Of a stretch of 64,000 nt of DNA, positions 25,220 to 33,483 are shown piece after piece. A program made the translations under genes and the position numbers. Below the pieces are notes generated by a model. The model was given only the letters and a program-made list of their open reading frames with translations, ran no database searches and had not been told where the DNA came from. The stretch comes from Spirochaeta thermophila DSM 6192 (GTDB lineage: Bacteria > Spirochaetota > Spirochaetia > Winmispirales > Winmispiraceae). Each line of letters starts with the position of its first letter. Position 1 is the first letter of the stretch. The DNA is taken from the NCBI RefSeq assembly GCF_000147075.1, contig NC_014484.1:372001-436000 (forward strand), written 5' to 3'.

Positions 25220-26550
25220 CAGAGGAGCCCCAGTTTCTTCATCTTGTTGTAGAGGGTCTTCCGGTGGATACCCAGGAGCTCGGCCGCCTTCTGCTTCTTC
25301 CCTCCGGCCTTCTCGAGTGCCTTGAGGATGATCTCCCGGGAGAGGTGATCCATTGCGGTGGAAAGGTCACCCTCCGGTACGGGCTCCAGGAATACGGTCT
25401 CCCGGTACTGAGGAGGGAGGTCGTCCATGGTGAGACGCTCGCCCTCGGTGAAGATGACGGCCCGTTCTATGGTGTTCTTGAGTTCCCGCACGTTCCCGGG
25501 CCATGAGTGGGAGAGGAAGAGTCGCTCCACCTCGGGGGAGAGCCCTTCCACCCTCTTTCCGTAGAGTTTCGAGAAGTAGTCGATGTAGTAACGGGTGAGG
25601 GGGAGGATATCATCCCTCCTGTCCCGGAGGGGGGGGATGTGTATGGTGATCACCGAGAGGCGGTAGTAGAGATCTTCCCTGAAGCGATGCTCTTCGATGA
25701 GGCCGGGCAGGTACTGGTGGGTGGCCGCGATGATGCGTACGTCGGCGTAGAGGACCTCCGATCCGCCGAGGCGCTGAAACTCCTTTTCCTGGAGGACGCG
25801 CAGGAGCTTCGCCTGGGTCCCCAGGTGCATGTCCCCTATCTCGTCGAAGAAGATGGTACCGCTCTGGGCCTGCTCGAACTTTCCCTTGTGCTGGGTCACC
25901 GCTCCGGTGAAGGCGCCTTTCTCGTAGCCGAAGAGCTCCGACTCGAGGAGCGTCTCGGGTATGGCGGCGCAGTTGAGCTTGAGGAAGGGGCCACGGGCCC
26001 GCTCGCTTCTGTGATGGATGGCATGGGCCACGAGTTCCTTGCCCGTGCCGCTCTCTCCGGTGATGAGGACCGGGGCGTCGGTGGGCGCGACCTTTTCTAT
26101 GGTGGCGAGGATGTCTTGCATGGCCGCGCTCTCGTGGATGAGCGGCACCGTGGGGCCCTGGGGTGCCCGTGCCGCACGGGCGGCGGCGATCTGCGCCACT
26201 TCACGAGACAGGCGCCTGAGGTCGAGGGGTTTCTCGTAGAAGTTGATGGCCCCGTACTTCATGGAGCGCACGATGTTCTCGACCGACACATAGGCGGAGA
26301 TCATGATCACGGGGGTGGACGAGTGGGAGGTCTTGAGTTCCCGAAGGAGGGTGATGCCGTCCTTCTCCGGCATCCGGATGTCCATGAGGATGAGGTCCAC
26401 ATGGATCCGGGAGAGGATCCGTCGTACGTCTTCGACCCGCTGGGCGGTGTATGTCTCGTACCCGAGGGCGGAGAAGTACTCGCTGAGCGATTCGCAGAGG
26501 GCAGCCTCGTCGTCCACGATGAGGAGCGAGAATCGTTTCTGTTCTCCCAT
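25219..26550 (-). CDS. NtrC-family sigma-54-dependent activator of the sugar locus
   Basis: A 443-residue response regulator: receiver with D57 (LILMDIRMPEKDG) and K107, AAA+ domain with GESGTGKE, canonical GAFTGA (212-217) and TIFFDEIGDM, and a Fis-type helix-turn-helix (KKQKAAELLGIHRKTLYNKMK). The ATG at 26550 is taken as start because the receiver domain begins immediately after; further upstream codons are not protein-like. A TATAAT ends seven bases before it, predicting a leaderless message. Its kinase partner is encoded next, and the divergent xylFGH operon has a sigma-54 promoter 184 bases from this start, the obvious target. Confidence 0.94.
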   Translation of the reverse strand: MGEQKRFSLLIVDDEAALCESLSEYFSALGYETYTAQRVEDVRRILSRIHVDLILMDIRMPEKDGITLLRELKTSHSSTPVIMISAYVSVENIVRSMKYGAINFYEKPLDLRRLSREVAQIAAARAARAPQGPTVPLIHESAAMQDILATIEKVAPTDAPVLITGESGTGKELVAHAIHHRSERARGPFLKLNCAAIPETLLESELFGYEKGAFTGAVTQHKGKFEQAQSGTIFFDEIGDMHLGTQAKLLRVLQEKEFQRLGGSEVLYADVRIIAATHQYLPGLIEEHRFREDLYYRLSVITIHIPPLRDRRDDILPLTRYYIDYFSKLYGKRVEGLSPEVERLFLSHSWPGNVRELKNTIERAVIFTEGERLTMDDLPPQYRETVFLEPVPEGDLSTAMDHLSREIILKALEKAGGKKQKAAELLGIHRKTLYNKMKKLGLL

Positions 26551-26557
26551 TACGAAG

Positions 26558-26563
26558 ATTATA
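26558..26563 (-). promoter_or_regulatory. -10 element of the regulator/kinase/lnt operon
   Basis: On the minus strand TATAAT lies seven bases before the ATG at 26550, with no Shine-Dalgarno between. The -35 position (CTCCAC, 17-base spacer) is weak, so expression may be low or helped by an activator. Confidence 0.6.
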
Positions 26564-26601
26564 GCATAGAATGGGATTTTGTGGAGATTCTTCGGGTGCA
26601 G

Positions 26602-26665
26602 CCCGGAATGTGTCGATTCGTGCACGATCGGGGAGGAAAACGTGGCGGATAGTGCACATTCCGGG
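26602..26665. promoter_or_regulatory. Inverted repeats, candidate enhancer for the NtrC-type activator
   Basis: CCCGGAATGTG (26602-26612) and its exact reverse complement CACATTCCGGG (26655-26665) are centred 53 bases apart, about five helical turns. Between them lies a 10-base palindrome TCGTGCACGA (26618-26627), and GTGCAC recurs at 26652-26657. They sit about 70-130 bases upstream of the sigma-54 promoter of xylF, the usual place for activator binding. Confidence 0.6.
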
Positions 26666-26733
26666 GCGTTACGTGGAGTCCGCCGAGTCTCCTTTTGTTT
26701 ACATGGTAAAGTTATAGTCGATGATGCGCAAGA

Positions 26734-26749
26734 TGGCATGCCTGTTGCT
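26734..26749 (+). promoter_or_regulatory. Sigma-54 (-24/-12) promoter of the xylFGH operon
   Basis: TGGCATGCCTGTTGCT matches the TGGCAC-N5-TTGCW consensus with GG and GC separated by exactly 10 bases. Transcription should start near 26760, giving a leader of about 28 bases that contains AGGAGGT before xylF at 26788. Confidence 0.85.
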
Positions 26750-26787
26750 ATATGGTATACACATACATACTCTTTTCAGGAGGTCCT

Positions 26788-27870
26788 ATGAAGCGTATTC
26801 TACTTTCCGCGCTCATCCTTCTGATCGCTGTGACCGGGCTCTTCGCCCAGGGGCAGGGACAGGGGGACGACAGGATCGTCATCGGGGTGTCCTTCTCCGA
26901 TTTCGCGACCGAGCGCTGGCCGAACGAGGCCGCTCTCTTCACCAAGCTCGGTCAGGAGAACGGTGTACAGGTGATCGTCCAGGTGGCGAACCAGGATCCC
27001 AAACTCCAGAACGATCAGATCGAGAACATGGTGCTCCAGGGCGCCGACGTGATCGTGGTGATCGCCCAGGATGGGGACGCCGCCGCCACGGCCGCCGAGG
27101 CTGCGGCCCGTGAAGGGGTGCCCGTGATCGCCTACGACCGGCTCGTGAAGACCGACAAGATCGCCGCCTATCTCTCCTTCGACAACGTGGAGGTCGGTAG
27201 GGCTCAGGCCCGCGGCGTGCTCAAGGTGAAAGACCGCGGTCGGTTCGTGCTCCTCGGCGGAAGCCCCACGGACAACAACGCCATCCTCTTCCGCAAGGGC
27301 CAGATGGAGGTCCTTCAGCCGTACATCGACAAGGGTCAGATCGAGATCGTCGCTGATCAGTGGGTGGAGAACTGGGATCCCGCGAACGCCCTGAAGATCA
27401 TGGAGAACATCCTCACCGCCACCGACAACAAGATCGACGCGGTGGTGGCTTCCAACGACGGAACCGCGCTGGGTGCGCTCCAGGCCCTCAAGGCCCAGGG
27501 GCTCGCCGGCAAGGTGCCCATCTCCGGGCAGGATGCCACGCTCGCCGGCTGTAAGTCCATCGTGGAGGGTGAGCTCACCATGACGGTGTTCAAGGACATC
27601 CGTAAGCTCACCCCGCTCGCCTTCGAGCTTGCCCTCGCCCTCGCAAAGGGAGAGGACATCAGGCAGAAGTATCCTGAGATCAAGGACTACGATCTCGCCG
27701 ATCTCACACTCGACGAGTCCTTCCGCGGCAAGAAGGTCCCCTGCTACTTCCTCCCTGTGGTGGAAGTGGACAAGACCAACGTGTACGAGGAAGTGATAAA
27801 GAGCGGGTTCCAGCCCTACGACGAGGTCTACCGCGACATCCCCGAGGATCAGCGGCCGCCCCGTCCCTAA
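26788..27870 (+). CDS. xylF: D-xylose-type ABC transporter substrate-binding protein
   Basis: A 360-residue periplasmic binding protein. A signal peptide ends near GLFAQ (about residue 20); there is no lipobox cysteine. It matches E. coli XylF by eye along its length: SDFATERWPNE, NQIENM-like QIENMVLQGADVIVV, AYDRLV, YLSFDNVEVG, LLGGSPTDNNA, DQWVENWDP and VASNDGTALGA. The ATG at 26788 follows CAGGAGGT. First gene of the operon and transcribed from the sigma-54 promoter. Exact sugar (xylose or a related pentose/hexose) is not proven. Confidence 0.92.
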   Translation: MKRILLSALILLIAVTGLFAQGQGQGDDRIVIGVSFSDFATERWPNEAALFTKLGQENGVQVIVQVANQDPKLQNDQIENMVLQGADVIVVIAQDGDAAATAAEAAAREGVPVIAYDRLVKTDKIAAYLSFDNVEVGRAQARGVLKVKDRGRFVLLGGSPTDNNAILFRKGQMEVLQPYIDKGQIEIVADQWVENWDPANALKIMENILTATDNKIDAVVASNDGTALGALQALKAQGLAGKVPISGQDATLAGCKSIVEGELTMTVFKDIRKLTPLAFELALALAKGEDIRQKYPEIKDYDLADLTLDESFRGKKVPCYFLPVVEVDKTNVYEEVIKSGFQPYDEVYRDIPEDQRPPRP

Positions 27871-27881
27871 GTGAGTACACC

Positions 27882-27907
27882 GGGAGAGCCCCTCGAGGGG
27901 CTCTCCC
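27882..27907 (+). other. Intercistronic perfect hairpin between xylF and xylG
   Basis: A 26-base perfect palindrome with arms GGGAGAGCCCCTC and its reverse complement lies 11 bases past the xylF stop. No T-run follows, so it is more likely an mRNA-stabilising or attenuating structure that lets the binding protein be made in excess over the ATPase and permease. Confidence 0.75.
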
Positions 27908-27933
27908 CCTCTTCATTTCCGGAGGAATGCGGT

Positions 27934-29466
27934 ATGGGTGACGACTACATTCTTCGAATAGAGCATGTGACCAAGGATTTCCCGGGGGTGAGAGCCCTGG
28001 ACGATGTGTCGTTCTCGGTGAGGCGGGGAGAGATCCACGGACTGTGCGGGGAGAACGGGGCCGGAAAATCGACCCTCATGAAGATTCTCGCAGGGGTGTA
28101 TCCCCACGGTACGTATGAGGGGAATGTCTTTCTCGATGGAGAGGAGATCCGGTTCGAACAGGGGGCCATCCGTCAGGCGATAGAGAAGGGCATCGCGATC
28201 GTCTATCAGGAGCTCGCGTTGGTACCCAAGATGACGGTGGGTGAGAACATCTTTCTCGGGAGAGAACCGCGTACACCGGCGGGTACTATCGACTGGGACA
28301 GACTCTACGCCGACACCAAGGCCCTGCTCGACGAGTTCGGACTGGATATCCACTTCTCCGCCAAGGTGGAGGACCTGAGCGTGGGGAAGCAGCAGATGGT
28401 TGAGATCGCCCGGGCCCTGTCGGAGAACGCCAAGGTCCTCATCCTCGACGAGCCCACTTCCGCCTTGAGTGACGCCGAGGTGGAGACCCTCATGCGTATC
28501 CTCGCCACGTTGAAGGAACGAGGGGTCACGTGTATCTTCATCACACACAGGCTCAACGAGTTCTTCAGGATCACGGATTCCATCACGGTGCTCCGGGACG
28601 GCAAGGTGATCGACACCCTCAAGACGAGCGAGACGAACGTGGAGCATCTCATTTCACTGATGGTGGGGCGCGAGATGAAGGAACGGTTCCCCTCGAGGAG
28701 CGTGATCCCCGGTGAGGAGATCTTCTCCGTGGAAGGCTGGACGGTCGAGGATCCCGAGCGTCCGGGCAAGGTGGTGATACACGATGTCTCGTTTTCCCTC
28801 CGCAAGGGCGAGGTGCTCGGGATCGCGGGGCTCATGGGCTCAGGGCGGACCGAGCTGGTGATGTCGCTCTTCGGGGAATACGGCCGCGTGGTGAGGGGGC
28901 GTGTGTTCCTCGAGGGAAGGGAACTCTTCATAAGGTCGGCGCGTGATGCGATCTCTCACGGTATAAGCCTGGTGCCGGAAGACAGGAAGAAGCAGGGGCT
29001 CATCCTCCGCCAGACCATTCTCCAGAACATGGCCCTTCCCAACATGGAGATGTTCTCCGGGTTCGGCTACATCGATAAGAACAAGGAGCTCAAGCTCTGT
29101 AGCGAGTACTCCACCCGGCTCACGGTGAAGACCCCCTCGCTCCACGCGCCGGTGGACACCTTGAGCGGCGGAAACCAGCAGAAGGTGGTGATCTCCAAGT
29201 GGCTCATGAAGGAGCCGAAGGTGCTCATCCTGGACGATCCCACGAGGGGGATCGACGTGGGGGCCAAGTACGAGATCTACAAGCTCATCAACCAACTGGT
29301 GGCGTCAGGAGTCTCCGTCATACTCATCTCTTCGGAGCTCGAGGAGGTGATGGGCATGAGCGACAGGATCCTCGTGATGTGTGAGGGGCATGCCACCGGC
29401 ATCCTCGAACGGGAAGAGTTCGACCAGGAACGGATCATGAGCCTGGCGACGAAGCTATTCCATTGA
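27934..29466 (+). CDS. xylG: Xylose-type ABC transporter ATP-binding protein (double ATPase)
   Basis: A 510-residue duplicated ABC ATPase. The first half has GENGAGKSTLMK, signature LSVGKQQMVEIARAL and VLILDEPTSALS; the second half has the degenerate Walker A GLMGSGRTELV, signature LSGGNQQKVVISKWL and VLILDDPTRGIDVG, as usual for RbsA/XylG. ATG at 27934 after GGAGGA. Second gene of the operon, 63 bases after xylF. The first half is the natural comparator for the ATPase domain of the hybrid kinase encoded opposite, which has lost the signature that XylG keeps. Confidence 0.95.
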   Translation: MGDDYILRIEHVTKDFPGVRALDDVSFSVRRGEIHGLCGENGAGKSTLMKILAGVYPHGTYEGNVFLDGEEIRFEQGAIRQAIEKGIAIVYQELALVPKMTVGENIFLGREPRTPAGTIDWDRLYADTKALLDEFGLDIHFSAKVEDLSVGKQQMVEIARALSENAKVLILDEPTSALSDAEVETLMRILATLKERGVTCIFITHRLNEFFRITDSITVLRDGKVIDTLKTSETNVEHLISLMVGREMKERFPSRSVIPGEEIFSVEGWTVEDPERPGKVVIHDVSFSLRKGEVLGIAGLMGSGRTELVMSLFGEYGRVVRGRVFLEGRELFIRSARDAISHGISLVPEDRKKQGLILRQTILQNMALPNMEMFSGFGYIDKNKELKLCSEYSTRLTVKTPSLHAPVDTLSGGNQQKVVISKWLMKEPKVLILDDPTRGIDVGAKYEIYKLINQLVASGVSVILISSELEEVMGMSDRILVMCEGHATGILEREEFDQERIMSLATKLFH

Positions 29467-29486
29467 TGTGTAGGAGGACGTAAGGA

Positions 29487-30692
29487 ATGAATGACCTTAT
29501 GAATCGTCTGAAGCGGGCGGTGCAGGTGAATGCCAAGACCTACACCATGATCATCGCCCTTCTCCTCATCTGGTTCCTCTTCGGAGTGCTCACCGGGGGG
29601 ATCTTCTTCTCTCCCAGAAACCTCTCCAACCTCTTCAGACAGATGACGATCATCTCGTTCCTCGCGACGGGTATGGTGCTCGTGATCGTCTTGGGGAACA
29701 TCGACCTCTCGGTGGGGTCGGTGACCGGTTTCATAAGCGCGGTGACCGCCTTTCTCCAGGCGCGTATCCTCGCGAACGTCCTGCCTTCCCTGTTCCCGTC
29801 CCTTCCTCAGGGGACGATCGGGATCCTCTCCACGGTGATCGCCATCGTGGTGGCCCTCCTGGTGGGGATCGTCATAGGGCTGTTCCAGGGAGGTCTCATC
29901 GCCTACGGCGGGATCCCCGCGTTCATCGTGACCCTGGGAGGCATGCTCATCTTTCGCGGTGGTGTGCTGGGTGTGACCGAGGGGAAGACCATCGTGCCGG
30001 TGGAGGAGTCCCTGGTCTACATCGCGCAGGGGTATCTCTCGCCCACGGTGGGCCTCCTCCTGGCAGCGGTGGTGGTGGTGCTCATCTTCCTCTCCACCCT
30101 CACCTCGAGGCGCAAGAAGGTGGAGTACGGGTTCGAGGTGCCGCCTCTCTGGAAGGATCTCGCAAAGGCGGGGTTTTTCTCCTTCCTGGTGATCCTCTAC
30201 GTGGTGCTCATGAACATGTATCGGGGGGTCCAGCTCCCTGTGCTCCTCCTGGCGGTGGTGGCGCTCATCATCTCCTACGTGGCGAACAATACCCGCTTCG
30301 GACGCTACGTGTATGCGGTGGGTGGTAACAGGGAGGCGACGAGGCTCTCGGGGATTAATATCCGAAAGACGGTCTTTCAGGTGCACGTCCTCATGGGCCT
30401 GCTCGCCGGTGTGGCGGGCGTGGTGCTCACGGGATACGTGGCGGCGGGAACGGTCAACGGCGGTATCAACTACGAGCTCGATACCATCGCCTCGTGCGTC
30501 ATCGGCGGCACGAGCCTCATGGGCGGCGAGGGGACGATCTTCGGCGCCCTCGTGGGGTCGCTCATCATGGCGAGCATCGTCAACGGTATGAGCGTGATGA
30601 ACATGCCGATCTTCTGGCAGTACGTGACGAGAGGGCTCGTGCTCATCATAGCGGTGTATCTGGACGTGGCATCCAAGCGTCGTAAGGAATAG
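29487..30692 (+). CDS. xylH: Xylose-type ABC transporter permease
   Basis: A 401-residue permease with about ten to eleven membrane segments, of the RbsC/XylH family. Recognisable stretches are LSVGSVTGFISA, AYGGIPAFIVTLGGMLIFRGG, NTRFGRYVYAVGGNREATRLSGIN and the C-terminal IGGTSLMGGEGTIFGALVG. A charged loop (SRRKKVEYGFEVP) separates the two halves, as in XylH. Start at 29487 after AGGAGG; an in-frame ATG at 29499 is also possible. Last gene of the operon, followed by a strong terminator. Its cytosolic coupling helix is the natural docking site for XylG and, if the hypothesis holds, for the hybrid kinase. Confidence 0.94.
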   Translation: MNDLMNRLKRAVQVNAKTYTMIIALLLIWFLFGVLTGGIFFSPRNLSNLFRQMTIISFLATGMVLVIVLGNIDLSVGSVTGFISAVTAFLQARILANVLPSLFPSLPQGTIGILSTVIAIVVALLVGIVIGLFQGGLIAYGGIPAFIVTLGGMLIFRGGVLGVTEGKTIVPVEESLVYIAQGYLSPTVGLLLAAVVVVLIFLSTLTSRRKKVEYGFEVPPLWKDLAKAGFFSFLVILYVVLMNMYRGVQLPVLLLAVVALIISYVANNTRFGRYVYAVGGNREATRLSGINIRKTVFQVHVLMGLLAGVAGVVLTGYVAAGTVNGGINYELDTIASCVIGGTSLMGGEGTIFGALVGSLIMASIVNGMSVMNMPIFWQYVTRGLVLIIAVYLDVASKRRKE

Positions 30693-30720
30693 TCGTACCT
30701 CCTCATGGTATCTTCCTTGA

Positions 30721-30754
30721 GGGCCGTCCGGCGTGTTCGGACGGCCCGTCTTTT
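30721..30754 (+). terminator. Rho-independent terminator after xylFGH
   Basis: GGGCCGTCCG and CGGACGGCCC form a perfect ten-pair stem with a seven-base loop, followed by GTCTTTT. Confidence 0.88.
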
Positions 30755-30786
30755 GGGAGTAGCGGGAGAGGGAGGGGTGTGGTAGA

Positions 30787-31287
30787 ATGGGGGACAAGGA
30801 GGGTGAGGTGTTGGAGGTGTGTTTCGCATTGCTCGCATACCTTTCGCTTCCCGATGGGGGGATGGAGGAGGTGTTGGTGGCGCAGGGGGGGAGTGTAGTG
30901 CGCTACGAGGTGATGGTCTCGGGAGGGGGGGTGGAGTTCGTGCCGGTGGAGGAGGGGGGGGTGGGAGCGGGGAGCGGGGAGGAGGGGGCGGTGGCGACGG
31001 GGAGCGGGGAGCCTGGGGGAGGAGAGGGTGAGGCGCCGGAGGGGGGATGGATGGGGGGAAGGGTTCGGGTGGAGCCGCTCGCAGGGCGCGCCCACGTGCT
31101 GGTGGTGGAGCGGGAGGGGGCCTTCGCGACGGTGGACCTCGCGCCCCTGCTCGAGTCGGAGCGTACGGGGGAGTTCTCCGAGGCCCGGATGGAGGCTGGG
31201 GGGGTGGTGTGGTACCGAGGGGGGGAGGTGGTGGTGTGTGCGGCTGAGGGGCTGGTGGTGGTGGGTGTGCTGCGCTCCGCGCCTTGA
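30787..31287 (+). CDS. Hypothetical protein with a low-complexity Gly/Glu middle
   Basis: A 166-residue predicted protein I cannot assign. The first ~55 and last ~75 residues look like small beta domains (LVAQGGSVVRYEVMV, RVRVEPLAGRAHVLVVEREGAFATVDLAPLL), joined by ~30 residues of G, E, A and S. A G-rich stretch upstream gives a weak ribosome-binding site. It lies alone between the xyl terminator and the metG promoter. High GC makes any frame open here, so it may be spurious, but the domain-linker-domain pattern favours a real gene. The C-terminal pattern faintly recalls DUF2442 proteins. Confidence 0.5.
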   Translation: MGDKEGEVLEVCFALLAYLSLPDGGMEEVLVAQGGSVVRYEVMVSGGGVEFVPVEEGGVGAGSGEEGAVATGSGEPGGGEGEAPEGGWMGGRVRVEPLAGRAHVLVVEREGAFATVDLAPLLESERTGEFSEARMEAGGVVWYRGGEVVVCAAEGLVVVGVLRSAP

Positions 31288-31313
31288 CCCTGGTGTGAGG
31301 CCTGCTCTATAGT
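31284..31313 (+). promoter_or_regulatory. Promoter for metG, leaderless geometry
   Basis: TTGACC (31284-31289) and TATAGT (31308-31313) are 18 bases apart, and the -10 ends seven bases before the metG ATG at 31321. The best case of this arrangement in the window, because both hexamers are good. Confidence 0.75.
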
Positions 31314-31320
31314 ACCTCCT

Positions 31321-33480
31321 ATGAAGAAGAAAAGGCTTATCACGTCGGCACTTCCCTATGTGAACAACGTGCCGCATCTCGGGAACCTCATCCAGGTCCT
31401 TTCCGCGGATGTCTTCGCGCGCTACTGCAGGAGTGCGGGGTACGAGACGCTCTACGTGTGCGGCACCGACGAGTACGGCACGGCCACGGAGACGCGGGCC
31501 CTTGAGGAGGGTATCTCGCCCAAGGAGCTGTGCGACCGTTTCCACGCCATCCACACCGAGATCTACGAGTGGTTCGAGATACAGTTCGACAAGTGGGGAC
31601 GCACCTCCACTCCTGAACATACCCGCATCACCCAGGATATCTTCCTCAAGCTCGACAGGAACGGCTACATCAAGGAGCGCACCATCCAGCAGCTCTACTC
31701 CGAGAAGTCGGGGATGTTCCTCGCCGACCGTTACGTGCGCGGGACCTGTCCCCATTGTGGGTACGAGGATGCGCGGGGCGACCAGTGCGAGCACTGCGGC
31801 AAGCTGCTCGACCCCACCGAGCTCATCGAGCCCCGGAGCGCCATCGACGGCTCCACCCCTGTGCTCAGGGAGACGAAGCACCTCTACCTGGACCTCCCCG
31901 CCCTTCTCCCCAAGCTCAAGGCGTGGATGGAGAAGGCCTCGGTGGAGGGGCGGTGGGCTACCAATGCGATTCGCATGACCGAGAGCTGGATACGGGACGG
32001 CCTCCGGGAACGGTGTATCACCCGCGACCTCAAGTGGGGTGTGCCTGTGCCCAAGCCGGGATACGAGAACAAGGTCTTCTACGTGTGGTTCGACGCGCCC
32101 ATAGGCTACATCTCCATCACGGCCACCTACACCGACAGATGGGAGGAGTGGTGGAAGAACCCCGACGGGGTGGAGCTCTACCAGTTCATAGGCAAGGACA
32201 ACATCCCCTTCCACACCGTGATCTTCCCTTCCACGCTCCTGGGTACGGGGGAAGGGTGGACCCTGCTCAAGACCATGTCGTCCACCGAGTACCTCAACTA
32301 CGAGAGCGGGAAGTTCTCCAAGAGCCGGGGGGTGGGGGTCTTCGGCAACGACGCAAAGGACACGGGGATACCGGCCGACGTGTGGCGGTTCTACCTCTTC
32401 TACAACAGGCCTGAAACCTCCGACTACACCTTCACCTGGAAGGACTTCCAGGAGAAGGTGAACGGCGAGCTCATAGGGAACTTCGCCAACCTGGTGAACC
32501 GAACCCTCTCGTTCATCCACCGGTTCTACCAGGGGAGGATCCCCGAGGCCCCTGTGGATACGGCCCTCTGGGGAAGAGTGAGGGAGCTGGAGGGACAGAT
32601 CACTGAATACCTCGAGCGTGCCCAGCTCCGCGACGCTTTCAGGACCATGTTCGCCCTCTCCGACCTGGGGAACAAGGCCTTCCAGGCCGGCGAGCCCTGG
32701 AAGACGCGTACCGAGAGACCCGAGGAGGCGGAGAAACTTCTCAGGAATCTCGCCTACCTCGTACGCGACCTGGCGATTCTGGTGGCGCCGTACCTCCCTG
32801 CCACCTCCCGTCGCATACTCGGGTTCCTGGGCAATCCGCCGGCGACGTGGGCTCAACTCGGGAGACTTGAGGGGCTCTCCGAGGTGCGCAAGCCCGAGAT
32901 CCTCTTCGAGCGGCTCGAGGACGACCGGGTGGAGGCCCTCCGCATACGGTTCTCCGGCACCCAGGCCGAACGTGAGGAGAGCTCCCAGCCTCGTTCCGAG
33001 GACGTCTTTCGTGACAAGGTTCGTTTGGTGGTGGCAAAGATCACCGAGGTGAGGCGGCATCCGAATGCCGAGAAGCTCTATATAGAGAAGATCGACCTGG
33101 GCGGGAGGGAGTCGCAGATCGTGTCCGGATTGGTTCCCTACTACAAGGAGGAGGAGCTCCTCGGCCGGCATGTGATCGTGGTGGAGAATCTCAAACCGGC
33201 GAAGCTCCGTGGCGAGATGAGCCATGGGATGCTCCTCGCCGCCGAGGCCGAGGATTCGGTGGAGGTGCTCTTCGCCGACCATGCGGCTCCTGGGACGAGG
33301 GTGGTGCTCAAGGGCGACGATCCCGCCTCCTATGGGGAGGCAGGCGAGATTACCATCGACGAGTTCTTCGGCGTACCCATCACGGTGAAGGGGGGGGTGG
33401 TGAGAGTAGGGGAGACGCCCCTTGTGGCAGATGGTCGGGAGATCACCACCTCCTTGGTGAAGGAAGGGAAGGTGGGATAG
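31321..33480 (+). CDS. metG: Methionyl-tRNA synthetase with C-terminal tRNA-binding domain
   Basis: A 719-residue class I synthetase. HIGH-type motif is VNNVPHLGNLIQ, the zinc knuckle is CPHCGYEDARGDQCEHCGK, and KMSKS appears as KFSKSRGVG. The last ~110 residues form an OB-fold tRNA-binding domain (VVAKITEVRRHPNAEKLYIEKID) used for dimerisation and tRNA affinity. Full length for the two-domain bacterial form. The ATG at 31321 is immediately preceded by a promoter with no Shine-Dalgarno, suggesting a leaderless transcript. The FemAB-like gene follows after three bases. Confidence 0.97.
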   Translation: MKKKRLITSALPYVNNVPHLGNLIQVLSADVFARYCRSAGYETLYVCGTDEYGTATETRALEEGISPKELCDRFHAIHTEIYEWFEIQFDKWGRTSTPEHTRITQDIFLKLDRNGYIKERTIQQLYSEKSGMFLADRYVRGTCPHCGYEDARGDQCEHCGKLLDPTELIEPRSAIDGSTPVLRETKHLYLDLPALLPKLKAWMEKASVEGRWATNAIRMTESWIRDGLRERCITRDLKWGVPVPKPGYENKVFYVWFDAPIGYISITATYTDRWEEWWKNPDGVELYQFIGKDNIPFHTVIFPSTLLGTGEGWTLLKTMSSTEYLNYESGKFSKSRGVGVFGNDAKDTGIPADVWRFYLFYNRPETSDYTFTWKDFQEKVNGELIGNFANLVNRTLSFIHRFYQGRIPEAPVDTALWGRVRELEGQITEYLERAQLRDAFRTMFALSDLGNKAFQAGEPWKTRTERPEEAEKLLRNLAYLVRDLAILVAPYLPATSRRILGFLGNPPATWAQLGRLEGLSEVRKPEILFERLEDDRVEALRIRFSGTQAEREESSQPRSEDVFRDKVRLVVAKITEVRRHPNAEKLYIEKIDLGGRESQIVSGLVPYYKEEELLGRHVIVVENLKPAKLRGEMSHGMLLAAEAEDSVEVLFADHAAPGTRVVLKGDDPASYGEAGEITIDEFFGVPITVKGGVVRVGETPLVADGREITTSLVKEGKVG

Positions 33481-33483
33481 CCT

